Shown here: piece after piece, positions 1-6,056 of the stretch
Position numbering within the stretch: position 1 is the stretch's first letter
How the letters are laid out: every line of letters starts with the position of its first letter
DNA from: JALGWA01 sp964604955
GTDB taxonomy: Bacteria; Arandabacterota; Arandabacteria; Arandabacterales; JALGWA01
Direction: 5' to 3'
DNA: 8,299 bases
NCBI GenBank assembly: GCA_964604955.1
Contig: CAZSBE010000116.1
Coordinates: 1 to 8,299, forward strand
Translations under genes and position numbers: made by a program
Notes under the pieces: model-generated
Database searches by the model: none
What the model saw: only the letters and a program-made list of their open reading frames with translations
What the model was told of the DNA's origin: nothing

Positions 1-438
1 CTCACTTCGAGTTTCTCTGCACCCGAGCTGATTACCGGCTTTGCGGTCGCCCTCGCAGTCTCGATAATTGGAGCCGGCATCTACTCGAAACTCGGCTTTC
101 CGACCTTGACCATAAGAAGACTGGCGTATTCGGCTGTCTATGTCGCCGTGCTCTTCTGGGAAATAATCAGGGCGAATATCGATGTCGCGTATCGAGTGCT
201 CCACCCCCGGATGCCCATAAACCCCGGGATAGTGATCATAAGAACATCGCTGAAGTCGAGTATCGCGAGATTGATACTGGCCAATTCGATTACTCTGACA
301 CCCGGGACGTTCACACTGGATGTCGTGGGCGATAGACTTCTCGTTCATTGGATAGATGTCAAGACGACGGATGTTGAGGGAGCCACAAACATGGTCGGCG
401 GGAGATTCGAGAAATATCTCAGACTGATATTCGGTTAG
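1..438 (+). CDS. mrpE: MrpE/MnhE-type Na+/H+ antiporter subunit E (MbhA/MbsA-like), 5' partial
   Basis: The reading frame is open from base 1 to the TAG at 436-438, giving 145 codons. The family is usually about 155-165 residues, so some 10-20 N-terminal residues lie left of the window. The visible part starts in the first membrane segment (LTSSFSAPELITGFAVALAV). A second hydrophobic stretch follows around residues 39-58 (AYSAVYVAVLFWEIIRANID), then the soluble C-terminal domain with the family hallmark LANSITLTPGTFTLDV (residues about 95-110) and LLVHWIDV. MrpE is a small two- or three-helix subunit of Mrp antiporters and is the first subunit (A) in Mbh and Mbs complexes. It should act in the membrane arm with the subunits encoded downstream. 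The TTG at 106 is internal to the domain and is not the start. Family assignment is secure; only the start is missing. Confidence 0.93.
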   Translation, partial: LTSSFSAPELITGFAVALAVSIIGAGIYSKLGFPTLTIRRLAYSAVYVAVLFWEIIRANIDVAYRVLHPRMPINPGIVIIRTSLKSSIARLILANSITLTPGTFTLDVVGDRLLVHWIDVKTTDVEGATNMVGGRFEKYLRLIFG

Positions 439-458
439 ACCGGCCGTGGTTCCTTTTT
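438..458 (+). terminator. Weak terminator-like hairpin after mrpE
   Basis: Directly after the mrpE stop, bases 438-442 (GACCG) can pair with 447-451 (TGGTT) around a four-base loop, followed by CC and five T. The stem is short and uses two G-T wobble pairs, so it would be leaky at best. It may partly separate mrpE transcription from arsR and the rest of the operon. Seen by eye only; no folding energy was computed. Confidence 0.22.
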
Positions 459-523
459 ACAGCAACAGACTTTGTGATGGTGGGTGGTGGTTTTGGCGGT
501 AAGGCTATGGGTTGGATTTACAG
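439..523 (+). other. Spacer between mrpE and the arsR-type gene, with G-rich run
   Basis: These 85 bases hold no open frame of note. The left end has the weak hairpin and T run. Positions 479-499 contain six short G runs (GG, GGG, GG, GG, GG, GG) separated by one to four bases, which could form a two-layer G-quadruplex or may be chance. I looked for a -35/-10 promoter pair and found none I would defend. Confidence 0.5.
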
Positions 524-793
524 ATGGCGGAACACTACGAAGGTTTCAGTGATTTGTTGAAAGCGCTGGCTCATCCGGCGAGGTTGAAGATCGTGAGTGG
601 ACTTATCAAAGATGAATGCAATGTGGGCGAGATCCAGAAGAAACTGGAATTGCCGCAGTCGACGATTTCACAGCATCTCAGAATACTGAAGAATGCAGGT
701 ATCATAAGGGGCAGGAGAGATGGAACGAGGACCTGCTACCGGGTGATCGACGCCAGAGCAAGAAAGATCGTGGGCCTCATCGAGAGCAGGTGA
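524..793 (+). CDS. ArsR/SmtB-family winged-helix transcriptional regulator
   Basis: This is an 89-residue, one-domain DNA-binding protein, the usual size for ArsR-family repressors. Residues 11-24 (LLKALAHPARLKIV) are the classic N-terminal signature. Residues 34-56 form the helix-turn-helix, with recognition helix PQSTISQHLRILK. Residues 59-75 form the beta-wing (GIIRGRRDGTRTCYRV). It has two cysteines, Cys32 at the start of the HTH and Cys71 in the wing. They do not form the ELCVCDL metal site of classical ArsR or a CxxC switch, so the signal it senses cannot be read off. ATG 524 is chosen over TTG 512 (four codons earlier, in frame), because the domain begins soon after it and ATG is the commoner start. 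The gene sits inside an otherwise compact Mbs-like operon, splitting mrpE from mrpF, so it most likely controls this operon. That role is inference. Confidence 0.9.
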   Translation: MAEHYEGFSDLLKALAHPARLKIVSGLIKDECNVGEIQKKLELPQSTISQHLRILKNAGIIRGRRDGTRTCYRVIDARARKIVGLIESR

Positions 794-841
794 TTTTTTT
801 TGAACTTATTCATTGTATTATCTGTATATCCGAATGGCAGG
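794..841 (+). promoter_or_regulatory. AT-rich spacer before mrpF; candidate promoter/operator
   Basis: After the arsR stop there are eight T in a row (794-801), then a stretch of only about one-fifth G+C, in sharp contrast with the surrounding genes. It holds TTGAAC at 800-805 with a TGTATATC stretch at 823-830, which resembles a weak -35/-10 pair, and TATTAT at 816-821. A small inverted repeat TGAA-CTTA-TTCA lies at 801-812 and recalls TGAA/TTCA half-sites of ArsR-family operators, but four-base arms can occur by chance. It is the only place in the window that looks like a possible internal promoter or operator. Confidence 0.35.
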
Positions 842-1111
842 ATGTTCAATGCGATTTCCCCGAGTGAAATCGTCTTCCTGGCGCTCATAGCAGCCGCGAT
901 AGTCTTATGCTTCCTGCGTCTGCTCAAAGGCCCCACGGCGCCGGACCGGGCGGTAGCGGTGGATACCGCGGCGACCATTACCACAGCCTTGCTGGTTATT
1001 CTCGCTTCCACATTCCGGCGCTATGTGTATCTCGACGTTGCTCTGGTTTACGCGATTCTGACCTTCATAGGCTCAGTCGCGATTGCGAGGTTCTTGGAGA
1101 AAGGAATCTAG
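842..1111 (+). CDS. mrpF: MrpF/MnhF-type antiporter subunit F (MbhB/MbsB-like)
   Basis: This is an 89-residue membrane protein with three hydrophobic segments. The first is about residues 8-27. The family motif KGPTAPDRAVAVDT follows at residues 29-42, then a second helix. The third segment is YLDVALVYAILTFIGSVAIA, leading to ARFLEKG. Length and motifs match MrpF, an essential small subunit of Mrp antiporters and of the Mbh/Mbs membrane arm. An in-frame TTG at 800 would add 14 residues and has an AGGTGA Shine-Dalgarno-like stretch at 788-793. I prefer ATG 842 because bases 794-835 are AT-rich and unlike coding sequence here, and because 89 residues is the usual family length. ATG 842 has no clear ribosome binding site, so the start remains open. 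The stop (TAG, 1109-1111) directly abuts the GTG of mrpG. Confidence 0.9.
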   Translation: MFNAISPSEIVFLALIAAAIVLCFLRLLKGPTAPDRAVAVDTAATITTALLVILASTFRRYVYLDVALVYAILTFIGSVAIARFLEKGI

Positions 1112-1444
1112 GTGCATACGGCAGGGATTATCAGCACGGGTATAGGGACGATATTCCTGTTCCTGGGCAGCCTGGGTGTATTCAGAATGCCCGACGTATA
1201 CAATCGGCTCCAGGCGGGGACCAAATGCACGACACTGGGGGCTTTCCTCACCATCATCGGAGTCGGCCTGATGCATCCCGAGTGGTTTTTCAAGACACTG
1301 GTAATCGCGTGTTTCATCATTGCCACCAATCCCATATCCAATCACGCCCTGGGAAGAGCGGCGCGCAAGGCCGGCGTTCCCCTGTGCGAAAAGAGCGTGG
1401 TGGACATGACCGAAGGTCTTATGCAGGACAAGGTTGAAGAATGA
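1112..1444 (+). CDS. mrpG: MrpG/MnhG-type antiporter subunit G (MbhC/MbsC-like)
   Basis: This is a 110-residue membrane protein with three hydrophobic segments: about residues 4-23, 40-54 and 59-72. The family signature LGVFRMPDVYNRLQAGTK spans residues 21-38 and is followed by TTLG. The C-terminal NPISNHALGRAA (73-84) is also typical. MrpG is one of the small Mrp subunits found in every Mbh and Mbs complex. The GTG start follows the mrpF stop with no gap and has AAGGA six bases upstream. The end overlaps the next gene by ATGA (1441-1444). One deviation: in my knowledge of the family the motif usually reads RLHA, and here the histidine is Gln34. A soluble tail of about 25 residues (GVPLCEKSVV onward) follows the core domain. 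Confidence 0.93.
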   Translation: MHTAGIISTGIGTIFLFLGSLGVFRMPDVYNRLQAGTKCTTLGAFLTIIGVGLMHPEWFFKTLVIACFIIATNPISNHALGRAARKAGVPLCEKSVVDMTEGLMQDKVEE

Positions 1445-1680
1445 TACTCTTCGTTTCGCTTCTGGTGGTTCTGCTGCTGTCAGCGGCCGTCGCCGCCTGT
1501 GTGTTTAAGGATCTGCTAATCGCCGTAATTGCGGCGACCCTGGTCAGTCTGGTCGCCGCGATACTCTTCTATTTCATGCATGCGCCGGATGTTGCGATGG
1601 CAGAGGCCTCGATCGGCGCCGCGCTCACTACGGCGATTTTCGTCGTGGCCGTAAGAAGAACCGGCAGGTACGAGCAATGA
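1441..1680 (+). CDS. mbhD: MbhD-like antiporter subunit (DUF4040 / part of MrpA C-terminus)
   Basis: This is a 79-residue protein with three hydrophobic segments: about residues 2-20, 24-45 and 57-71. The conserved stretch HAPDVAMAEASIGAALTTAI spans residues 47-66. It contains the acidic pair Asp50/Glu55 characteristic of the MbhD domain, which in full Mrp systems forms part of the C-terminal region of MrpA or MrpB. In Mbh and Mbs operons it is a separate small gene directly after C, as here. Both ends overlap neighbours by ATGA (1441-1444 and 1677-1680), indicating translational coupling. The protein is expected to lie in the membrane antiporter module and contribute to the ion path; the exact role is inferred from homologous complexes. 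Confidence 0.88.
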   Translation: MILFVSLLVVLLLSAAVAACVFKDLLIAVIAATLVSLVAAILFYFMHAPDVAMAEASIGAALTTAIFVVAVRRTGRYEQ

Positions 1681-2357
1681 GAAAGATAATCGGTGCCGTT
1701 CTGTTATCGATAGTGGCGGTGGGCATATACATGTCGCTGGCGGAGATACCATTCGGCGTTCCCAAGAGCAAGGTGGGCGGCTACTATGTCGAGCATGGAG
1801 TGGGAGACACGGGGGCGGGGAATGTAGTCACCTCGGTCGTAGTCCTCTATCGCGGATTCGACACTCTGGGCGAGGTTACGGTTTTGTTCATCGCCGCAAT
1901 GGGACTGGCCGTCGTGCTGAGAACCGGCAGTAAGAAAGGCATACCGACCGAGCCGGCGAGTTTTGTGCTGTATACGGGTTGTATGTTCCTGTTTCCGCTG
2001 ATTCTCGTTTACGGTACTTACATCTTCATCCACGGTCACCTGACGCCCGGTGGCGGATTCCAGGGAGGTGCCATAATCGCTTCGGCTTTCCTCCTGGTGT
2101 ACCTGGGATGCCGGGAGAGGAGAATAAGCGAAAGGGTTTCAAGCACACTGGAATCCCTGGGGGGACTGGTCTTCGTGGTCGTGGGCCTGATCGGCCTGGC
2201 CGTGGGAGGTCATTTCCTGCTCGACTTTCTGCCGAAGGGAACTCCATATCTTCTGCTCAGCGCGGGAATCATCCCGATCATCTATATCGCCATAGGATTC
2301 AAGGTCGGGTCGGAACTGACAGGCATTATCGACAACCTGATAGAGGAAAGCAAATGA
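1677..2357 (+). CDS. mbsE: Fused MbhE-MbhF (MrpA C-terminal domain plus MrpB) membrane subunit
   Basis: This 226-residue protein has two recognisable domains. Residues 1-85 match MbhE (the last part of MrpA): an N-terminal helix, then GNVVTSVVVLYRGFDTLGEV (48-67) and a second helix. Residues about 93-222 match MbhF/MrpB: IHGHLTPGGGFQGGAIIASA (118-137) is its signature, with three or four further hydrophobic segments up to about residue 207. In P. furiosus Mbh these are two genes. The fused form fits the Mbs/Mbx type, whose operon, as I recall, has one gene fewer here. The gene starts and ends in ATGA overlaps. The frame runs unbroken across the junction (residues 82-92, RTGSKKGIPTE), with no sign of a sequencing error. 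Confidence 0.9.
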   Translation: MRKIIGAVLLSIVAVGIYMSLAEIPFGVPKSKVGGYYVEHGVGDTGAGNVVTSVVVLYRGFDTLGEVTVLFIAAMGLAVVLRTGSKKGIPTEPASFVLYTGCMFLFPLILVYGTYIFIHGHLTPGGGFQGGAIIASAFLLVYLGCRERRISERVSSTLESLGGLVFVVVGLIGLAVGGHFLLDFLPKGTPYLLLSAGIIPIIYIAIGFKVGSELTGIIDNLIEESK

Positions 2358-2713
2358 GCTTTCTGGAGAACTATGCCTTTTACATTGGCGCCTTTGGCCT
2401 GATCCTGATCGGCCTGTTCACCATGCTGGTCAAACGCAATCTCATCAAAGTCATCATTGGCCTGGCGATTCTGGAAACCGGGGTGAATCTCTTTCTCATA
2501 GCCGTAGGATACATAGCAAAAGGGACCGCCCCCATTTTCACCGGGCCCGAGAAGAGTGCTCAGGCGATGGTCGATCCCGTGCCTCAGGCGCTGGTGCTGA
2601 CGGCGATTGTGATCGGCGTGGCGGTCCTGGCCCTGGCGCTTGCCCTGGCCATAAGACTGCACCGCCACTATGGGACGCTTAATCTGAGAGAGATAACAGA
2701 GCAAAAATGGTAA
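2354..2713 (+). CDS. mrpC: MrpC/NuoK-like antiporter subunit C (MbhG/MbsG-like)
   Basis: This is a 119-residue membrane protein with three helices: about residues 9-26, 31-53 and 81-104. NLIKVIIGLAILETGVNLFL (29-48) is the NuoK/MrpC signature and carries Glu41 within the membrane, where NuoK has a conserved glutamate. DPVPQALVLTAIVIGVAVLA follows. The insert of about 25 residues between helices 2 and 3 (residues 54-76) is typical of MrpC rather than NuoK. The protein should sit between the fused EF subunit and MrpD in the membrane arm. The true start is ATG 2354, with GAGGAAA upstream and an ATGA overlap with the previous gene. The longer open frame starting at 1979 is not genuine upstream of 2354. 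The stop is TGG-TAA, with a seven-base overlap into mrpD. Confidence 0.93.
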   Translation: MSFLENYAFYIGAFGLILIGLFTMLVKRNLIKVIIGLAILETGVNLFLIAVGYIAKGTAPIFTGPEKSAQAMVDPVPQALVLTAIVIGVAVLALALALAIRLHRHYGTLNLREITEQKW

Positions 2714-4191
2714 ATCCAGTACTGCTTATAGTCGTGCCCTTGGGCTTTGTCTTCTTGACTCCCATAGTCTCTCTTGTATCGAGGAGAACAGCCGCAATCA
2801 TTCCGCCCATTGCTCTTTCCTTCAACGTCGTCGTCTCGCTGCTCCTCTTGCCGAAGGTGCTGAATAGCCCCATCGTCGTCTCGATCGGCGGATGGCAGCC
2901 TGCCTTTTCTATCAACCTGGTGGCCGGGCCGCTGGGGGTCTTCCTTGCCGCCGTCATTGCCTCGGTGGGCCTTCTCGTATCCATCTATGCGCTGGGCTAC
3001 ATAAAACAGGGTTCCACCGAGAAATACCATATGCTCTTTCTGCTGCTCCTTACCGGAGCCACCGGTGTGGTTCTGACGGGAGACATCTTCAACCTGTTTG
3101 TCTTCTTCGAGATTCTCTGCATTTCGTCTTATGCTCTGGTGGCCTACGCCGGTGACAGAGCCGGAATCGAGTCGGCGGTGAAATACCTGATTCAGGGCGC
3201 AGTGGGATCCAGCCTTCTGCTTATAGGAATAGGATTGCTCTATGGCCTCTTCGGGACTCTCAACATGGCAGATATCGCCCGGAACCTGGAATCGGCCAGC
3301 CCCGTGTCGGTATTCGTTCCAATGGTCTTGATTGTCGCCGGATTGGGAGTGGAGGCCGCCGTCTTTCCGCTGAACGCATGGCTGCCCGATGCCCATTCGT
3401 CTGCGCCGTCTTCCGTAAGCGCCGTTCTATCCGGCATTGCCATCGAAGTAGGGCTCTATGCCATGCTCAGGATGATATTCACAGTCTTCGGCGTGTCGCT
3501 GGCCAGCACGCCCAACTTCCTCCTGTTTCTGGCGGTCTTAGGGGTCCTTACTCTACTGCTCGGCGAAATGTGTGCTTTCAATCAGAAGAACATCAAGAGG
3601 ATGCTTGCCTATTCGAGCATCGGTCAGATGGGGCTCATCCTGTTTGCCCTGGCAATGGCCACCCCTTATGCGGTAGCCGGAGGGCTGTTCCAAATGGTGA
3701 GCCACACCCTGGCCAAGGCGCTCCTCTTCCTGGCGACCGGGTACATGGTATATCGTGCCGGCTCGCTGGACATTTCCGCTCTGGAGGGAATGGGCAGGAA
3801 GATGCCCGTTACATGCATGGCCTTCACGATAGGCGCATTCTCACTCGTGGGGCTTCCGCCCTTCATAGGCTTCCCGAGCAAGTTTCTGGTTGTCCGGGCG
3901 GCTCTGGCTTCGGGAGAGACCCTGTTCTTCGTCCTTATCGCATTGGCCCTGGTGGGGACAGTGATCGAGGCTGCGTACTTCTTCCGCGTAGTGCAGGTTC
4001 TCTACTTCAGAGGAGCAGACACCGGAGGGGTGAGGAAGGAGGCCCCCCTGGTAGCGTTAATCCCCATAGTCGTGTTCGTCATAGTGATCTTAGGGATCGG
4101 GATATATCCGAAGCTCATAATCGGCGTCTTGAACTCAGCTGCTTCGGGGCTCCTCAATAGGTTGGCGTATATAGGGAGCGTTTTGGGATGA
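2707..4191 (+). CDS. mrpD: MrpD/NuoM-like antiporter-like subunit (MbsH-like)
   Basis: This 494-residue, roughly 14-helix protein belongs to the NuoL/M/N-MrpA/D family. Visible landmarks are TM5 with Glu135 (NLFVFFEILCISSYALV), ESAVKYLIQGAVGS at 155-168, the TM7-TM8 block VEAAVFPLNAWLPDAHSSAP, KNIKRMLAYSSIGQMG at 294-309, HTLAKALLFLATG with Lys337, GLPPFIGFPSKF at 382-393, and EAAYFFRVVQVLYF with Glu421. The subunit is expected to carry protons or Na+ across the membrane. Two family lysines look replaced: Glu216 stands where TM7 usually has Lys (GLG-V-E-A versus K-A), and Glu247 where TM8 usually has Lys (GIAIEVGLYAML). The PLH motif reads PLN. The start ATG 2707 lies in the heptamer ATGGTAA shared with the mrpC stop; no strong ribosome binding site is seen, so coupling is likely. 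The end overlaps the next gene by ATGA. Confidence 0.95.
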   Translation: MVNPVLLIVVPLGFVFLTPIVSLVSRRTAAIIPPIALSFNVVVSLLLLPKVLNSPIVVSIGGWQPAFSINLVAGPLGVFLAAVIASVGLLVSIYALGYIKQGSTEKYHMLFLLLLTGATGVVLTGDIFNLFVFFEILCISSYALVAYAGDRAGIESAVKYLIQGAVGSSLLLIGIGLLYGLFGTLNMADIARNLESASPVSVFVPMVLIVAGLGVEAAVFPLNAWLPDAHSSAPSSVSAVLSGIAIEVGLYAMLRMIFTVFGVSLASTPNFLLFLAVLGVLTLLLGEMCAFNQKNIKRMLAYSSIGQMGLILFALAMATPYAVAGGLFQMVSHTLAKALLFLATGYMVYRAGSLDISALEGMGRKMPVTCMAFTIGAFSLVGLPPFIGFPSKFLVVRAALASGETLFFVLIALALVGTVIEAAYFFRVVQVLYFRGADTGGVRKEAPLVALIPIVVFVIVILGIGIYPKLIIGVLNSAASGLLNRLAYIGSVLG

Positions 4192-6056
4192 GTATGGAAG
4201 CCATACTGACAATCGCTTTCGGAGGGGCCTTTCTGGCCTATGTGCTGGGTAAGGTCTCGAGCAAACTCAGGAATCTCGTCGCAGTTGTCCTGTCGCTGGT
4301 ATTGGTGGCTTTGATTGCCAACCTGTACGGGAGGCTTGACCGCGAGATTGTCTATTTCCGGTTCTTCGATCTGGACCTTGTCCTGAGAGTAAACACTCTA
4401 TCCTGTTTCTTCGCGATGGCCATAACATCCCTGGGCGCTCTCGCAGTCATCTTTTCCCTGAGCTACATGAAGGGTAGAGAGAGAACCGACTTCTACTACT
4501 TCATGATGCTTCTTATCAATGCGGCCATGCTGGGGATCGTGATGTCGGGGGATCTGGTCAGTTTCTATGTCTTCTGGGAGGTGATGTCCTGGAGTACTTT
4601 CCTGCTGATAAGCTACAACAGGGGTCGGGCCCTGGCGGCGGGGATGAAATACATGACGATGTCGATTGCCGGCTCGATAGCCATGCTCGTAGGGATACTG
4701 TCGCTGTATGTGTCCTTTGACACCCTGGTCATATCGCGGATCGCCTCCGAGATTGTGGCCGCTTCTTCAGGATACACCCTTTTCATCCTCATTATCTTCA
4801 GCTTTGCATTTGGGATAAAGAACGCGGTTATGCCTCTGCATACCTGGTTGCCCGACTCCTATGCGGAAGCCCCTTCTCCGTTTTCTGCGGTGCTCTCCGG
4901 GATGCTGACGCGAATGGGGATATACGGCTTTCTTCTGATCACATACGTGATCGCGGGGGCCGTCGGCATATTCGGTTTGAGCTCGGGCATACTCAAGTTC
5001 AATCACGTTCTCGCCTGGCTGGGGGCGGTGACCATAGTGATCCCCACTTTTGTGGCTATGCTCCAGAACGATGCGAAGCAGCTGCTGGCCTGGCACGGTA
5101 TAGGGCAGGGCGGGTATATGGTTCTGGGAATCGGGTTCGGCATCGCCTCGCAGACCACGCTTGGCTTCGCCGGCGGTGTCTTCCATACCCTTAACCACGC
5201 CATATACATCGTTCTCCTATTCATGAGTGTGGGTGCGGTCCAGTATAGAACCGGCGGCGTCCGGGACCTGAATTCCCTGGGCGGTCTCGCGGGGAGAATG
5301 CCCATCGCCTTCATGGGCGGCCTCCTGGGCATAGCCGGCCTCATCGGGCTGCCTTTGACCAATGGGTTTGTCTCCAAATGGATGATATATAAGACACTGA
5401 TACTTCAAGGCTATCCTTTCCTTGCATTTGCCGCATTGATAGGAACCTGGGGGACCATCCTCTCGGTTTACAAGTTCCTGCACAACATGTTCCTCGGACA
5501 GCTTCCGGACAAGTACAAAGACGTTGAGAGCTCGCCCATGAGCATGAAGCTGCCCATCATAGTCCTGTCTCTCGCCATCCTTCTGTTCGGAATCCTCCCC
5601 GGTATCCCCCTCAGGGTCATAAACGCAATCAGCACCTCTTTCGGTTTCTCATCCTTGAATGTCACCATCTGGGGGCTCGCCTCGGAAACAGGGACGTTGA
5701 ATACCATAAACTTGTTTGCGGCTCTAGTGGTAGCCGGCGTCATCGTGTGGGGGATCTTCCGGTGGGGGGCGAAGTCGGTAACGGTTCTTCAAGATGACAG
5801 TTACGCGGCGGGCGCATATGTCCCCCGGGACAAATATCACTACACCCGCGGGTTCTATGAGCCCCTGTTCACTATGATCAAGCCTTATCTCAGGGACGTA
5901 ATAGATGAATTCTACTCCGGGGTGGCGGCCTCGGTCAGAAGAGCCGCCGGAATCACCAGGCGCATATACACCGGCTACTTAGGCGACTATGTAATGTATA
6001 TCATCCTGTTCGCGGCCGGTCTGATTCTGGTTCAGCTTAAGTGGGGACTATGGTAA
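4188..6056 (+). CDS. Second antiporter-like subunit with C-terminal lateral-helix domain (MbsH'-like / NuoL-like)
   Basis: This is a 622-residue member of the same family as the preceding gene, about 130 residues longer. The core (1-520) shows TM5 Glu131 (VFWEVMSWSTFLL), TM7 Lys211 (FGIKNAVMPLHTWLPDSYAE), TM8 LSGMLTRMGIYG with Arg242 where Lys is usual, NDAKQLLAWHGIGQGGY at 294-310, HTLNHAIYIVLLF at 333-345, and TM12 SVYKFLHNMFLG with Lys429. At HTLNHAIYI the family's usual F-K is Y-I. After a helix at about 507-524 comes a tail of about 95 residues with a long amphipathic region (557-595) and RRIYTGYLGDYVMYIILFAA (591-610). This matches MbhI and the NuoL lateral helix. The H-H' pair before NuoH is diagnostic of the Mbs/Mbx layout. 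ATGA overlap at the start; AGGGAG lies upstream. Confidence 0.93.
   Translation: MSMEAILTIAFGGAFLAYVLGKVSSKLRNLVAVVLSLVLVALIANLYGRLDREIVYFRFFDLDLVLRVNTLSCFFAMAITSLGALAVIFSLSYMKGRERTDFYYFMMLLINAAMLGIVMSGDLVSFYVFWEVMSWSTFLLISYNRGRALAAGMKYMTMSIAGSIAMLVGILSLYVSFDTLVISRIASEIVAASSGYTLFILIIFSFAFGIKNAVMPLHTWLPDSYAEAPSPFSAVLSGMLTRMGIYGFLLITYVIAGAVGIFGLSSGILKFNHVLAWLGAVTIVIPTFVAMLQNDAKQLLAWHGIGQGGYMVLGIGFGIASQTTLGFAGGVFHTLNHAIYIVLLFMSVGAVQYRTGGVRDLNSLGGLAGRMPIAFMGGLLGIAGLIGLPLTNGFVSKWMIYKTLILQGYPFLAFAALIGTWGTILSVYKFLHNMFLGQLPDKYKDVESSPMSMKLPIIVLSLAILLFGILPGIPLRVINAISTSFGFSSLNVTIWGLASETGTLNTINLFAALVVAGVIVWGIFRWGAKSVTVLQDDSYAAGAYVPRDKYHYTRGFYEPLFTMIKPYLRDVIDEFYSGVAASVRRAAGITRRIYTGYLGDYVMYIILFAAGLILVQLKWGLW

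Noticed and set aside
616..867. Second frame across the arsR-type gene and mrpF start
   Set aside because: It has no recognisable domain and overlaps the clear winged-helix frame.
1979..2353. Open frame upstream of and continuous with mrpC that could suggest a 244-residue protein
   Set aside because: Its first 125 codons lie out of frame inside the fused E-F gene and are rich in Arg, Gly and Pro without motifs. The MrpC domain starts at ATG 2354 with a good ribosome binding site.
1..2713. Reading the Mrp genes as a stand-alone Mrp Na+/H+ antiporter operon
   Set aside because: There is no full-length mrpA, the D and EF genes are in the split Mbh/Mbs form, and the genes run without a gap into H, H' and nuoHBCD homologues.
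2668..3396. Long minus-strand open frame (242 codons) opposite mrpC and mrpD
   Set aside because: It is antisense to conserved, motif-bearing plus-strand genes, its translation is low-complexity and polar, and nothing around it is on the minus strand.
3378..4160. Long plus-strand open frame (260 codons) within mrpD
   Set aside because: It is a +1/+2 shadow of mrpD rich in Arg, His, Cys and Gly; the mrpD frame carries all antiporter motifs without interruption.
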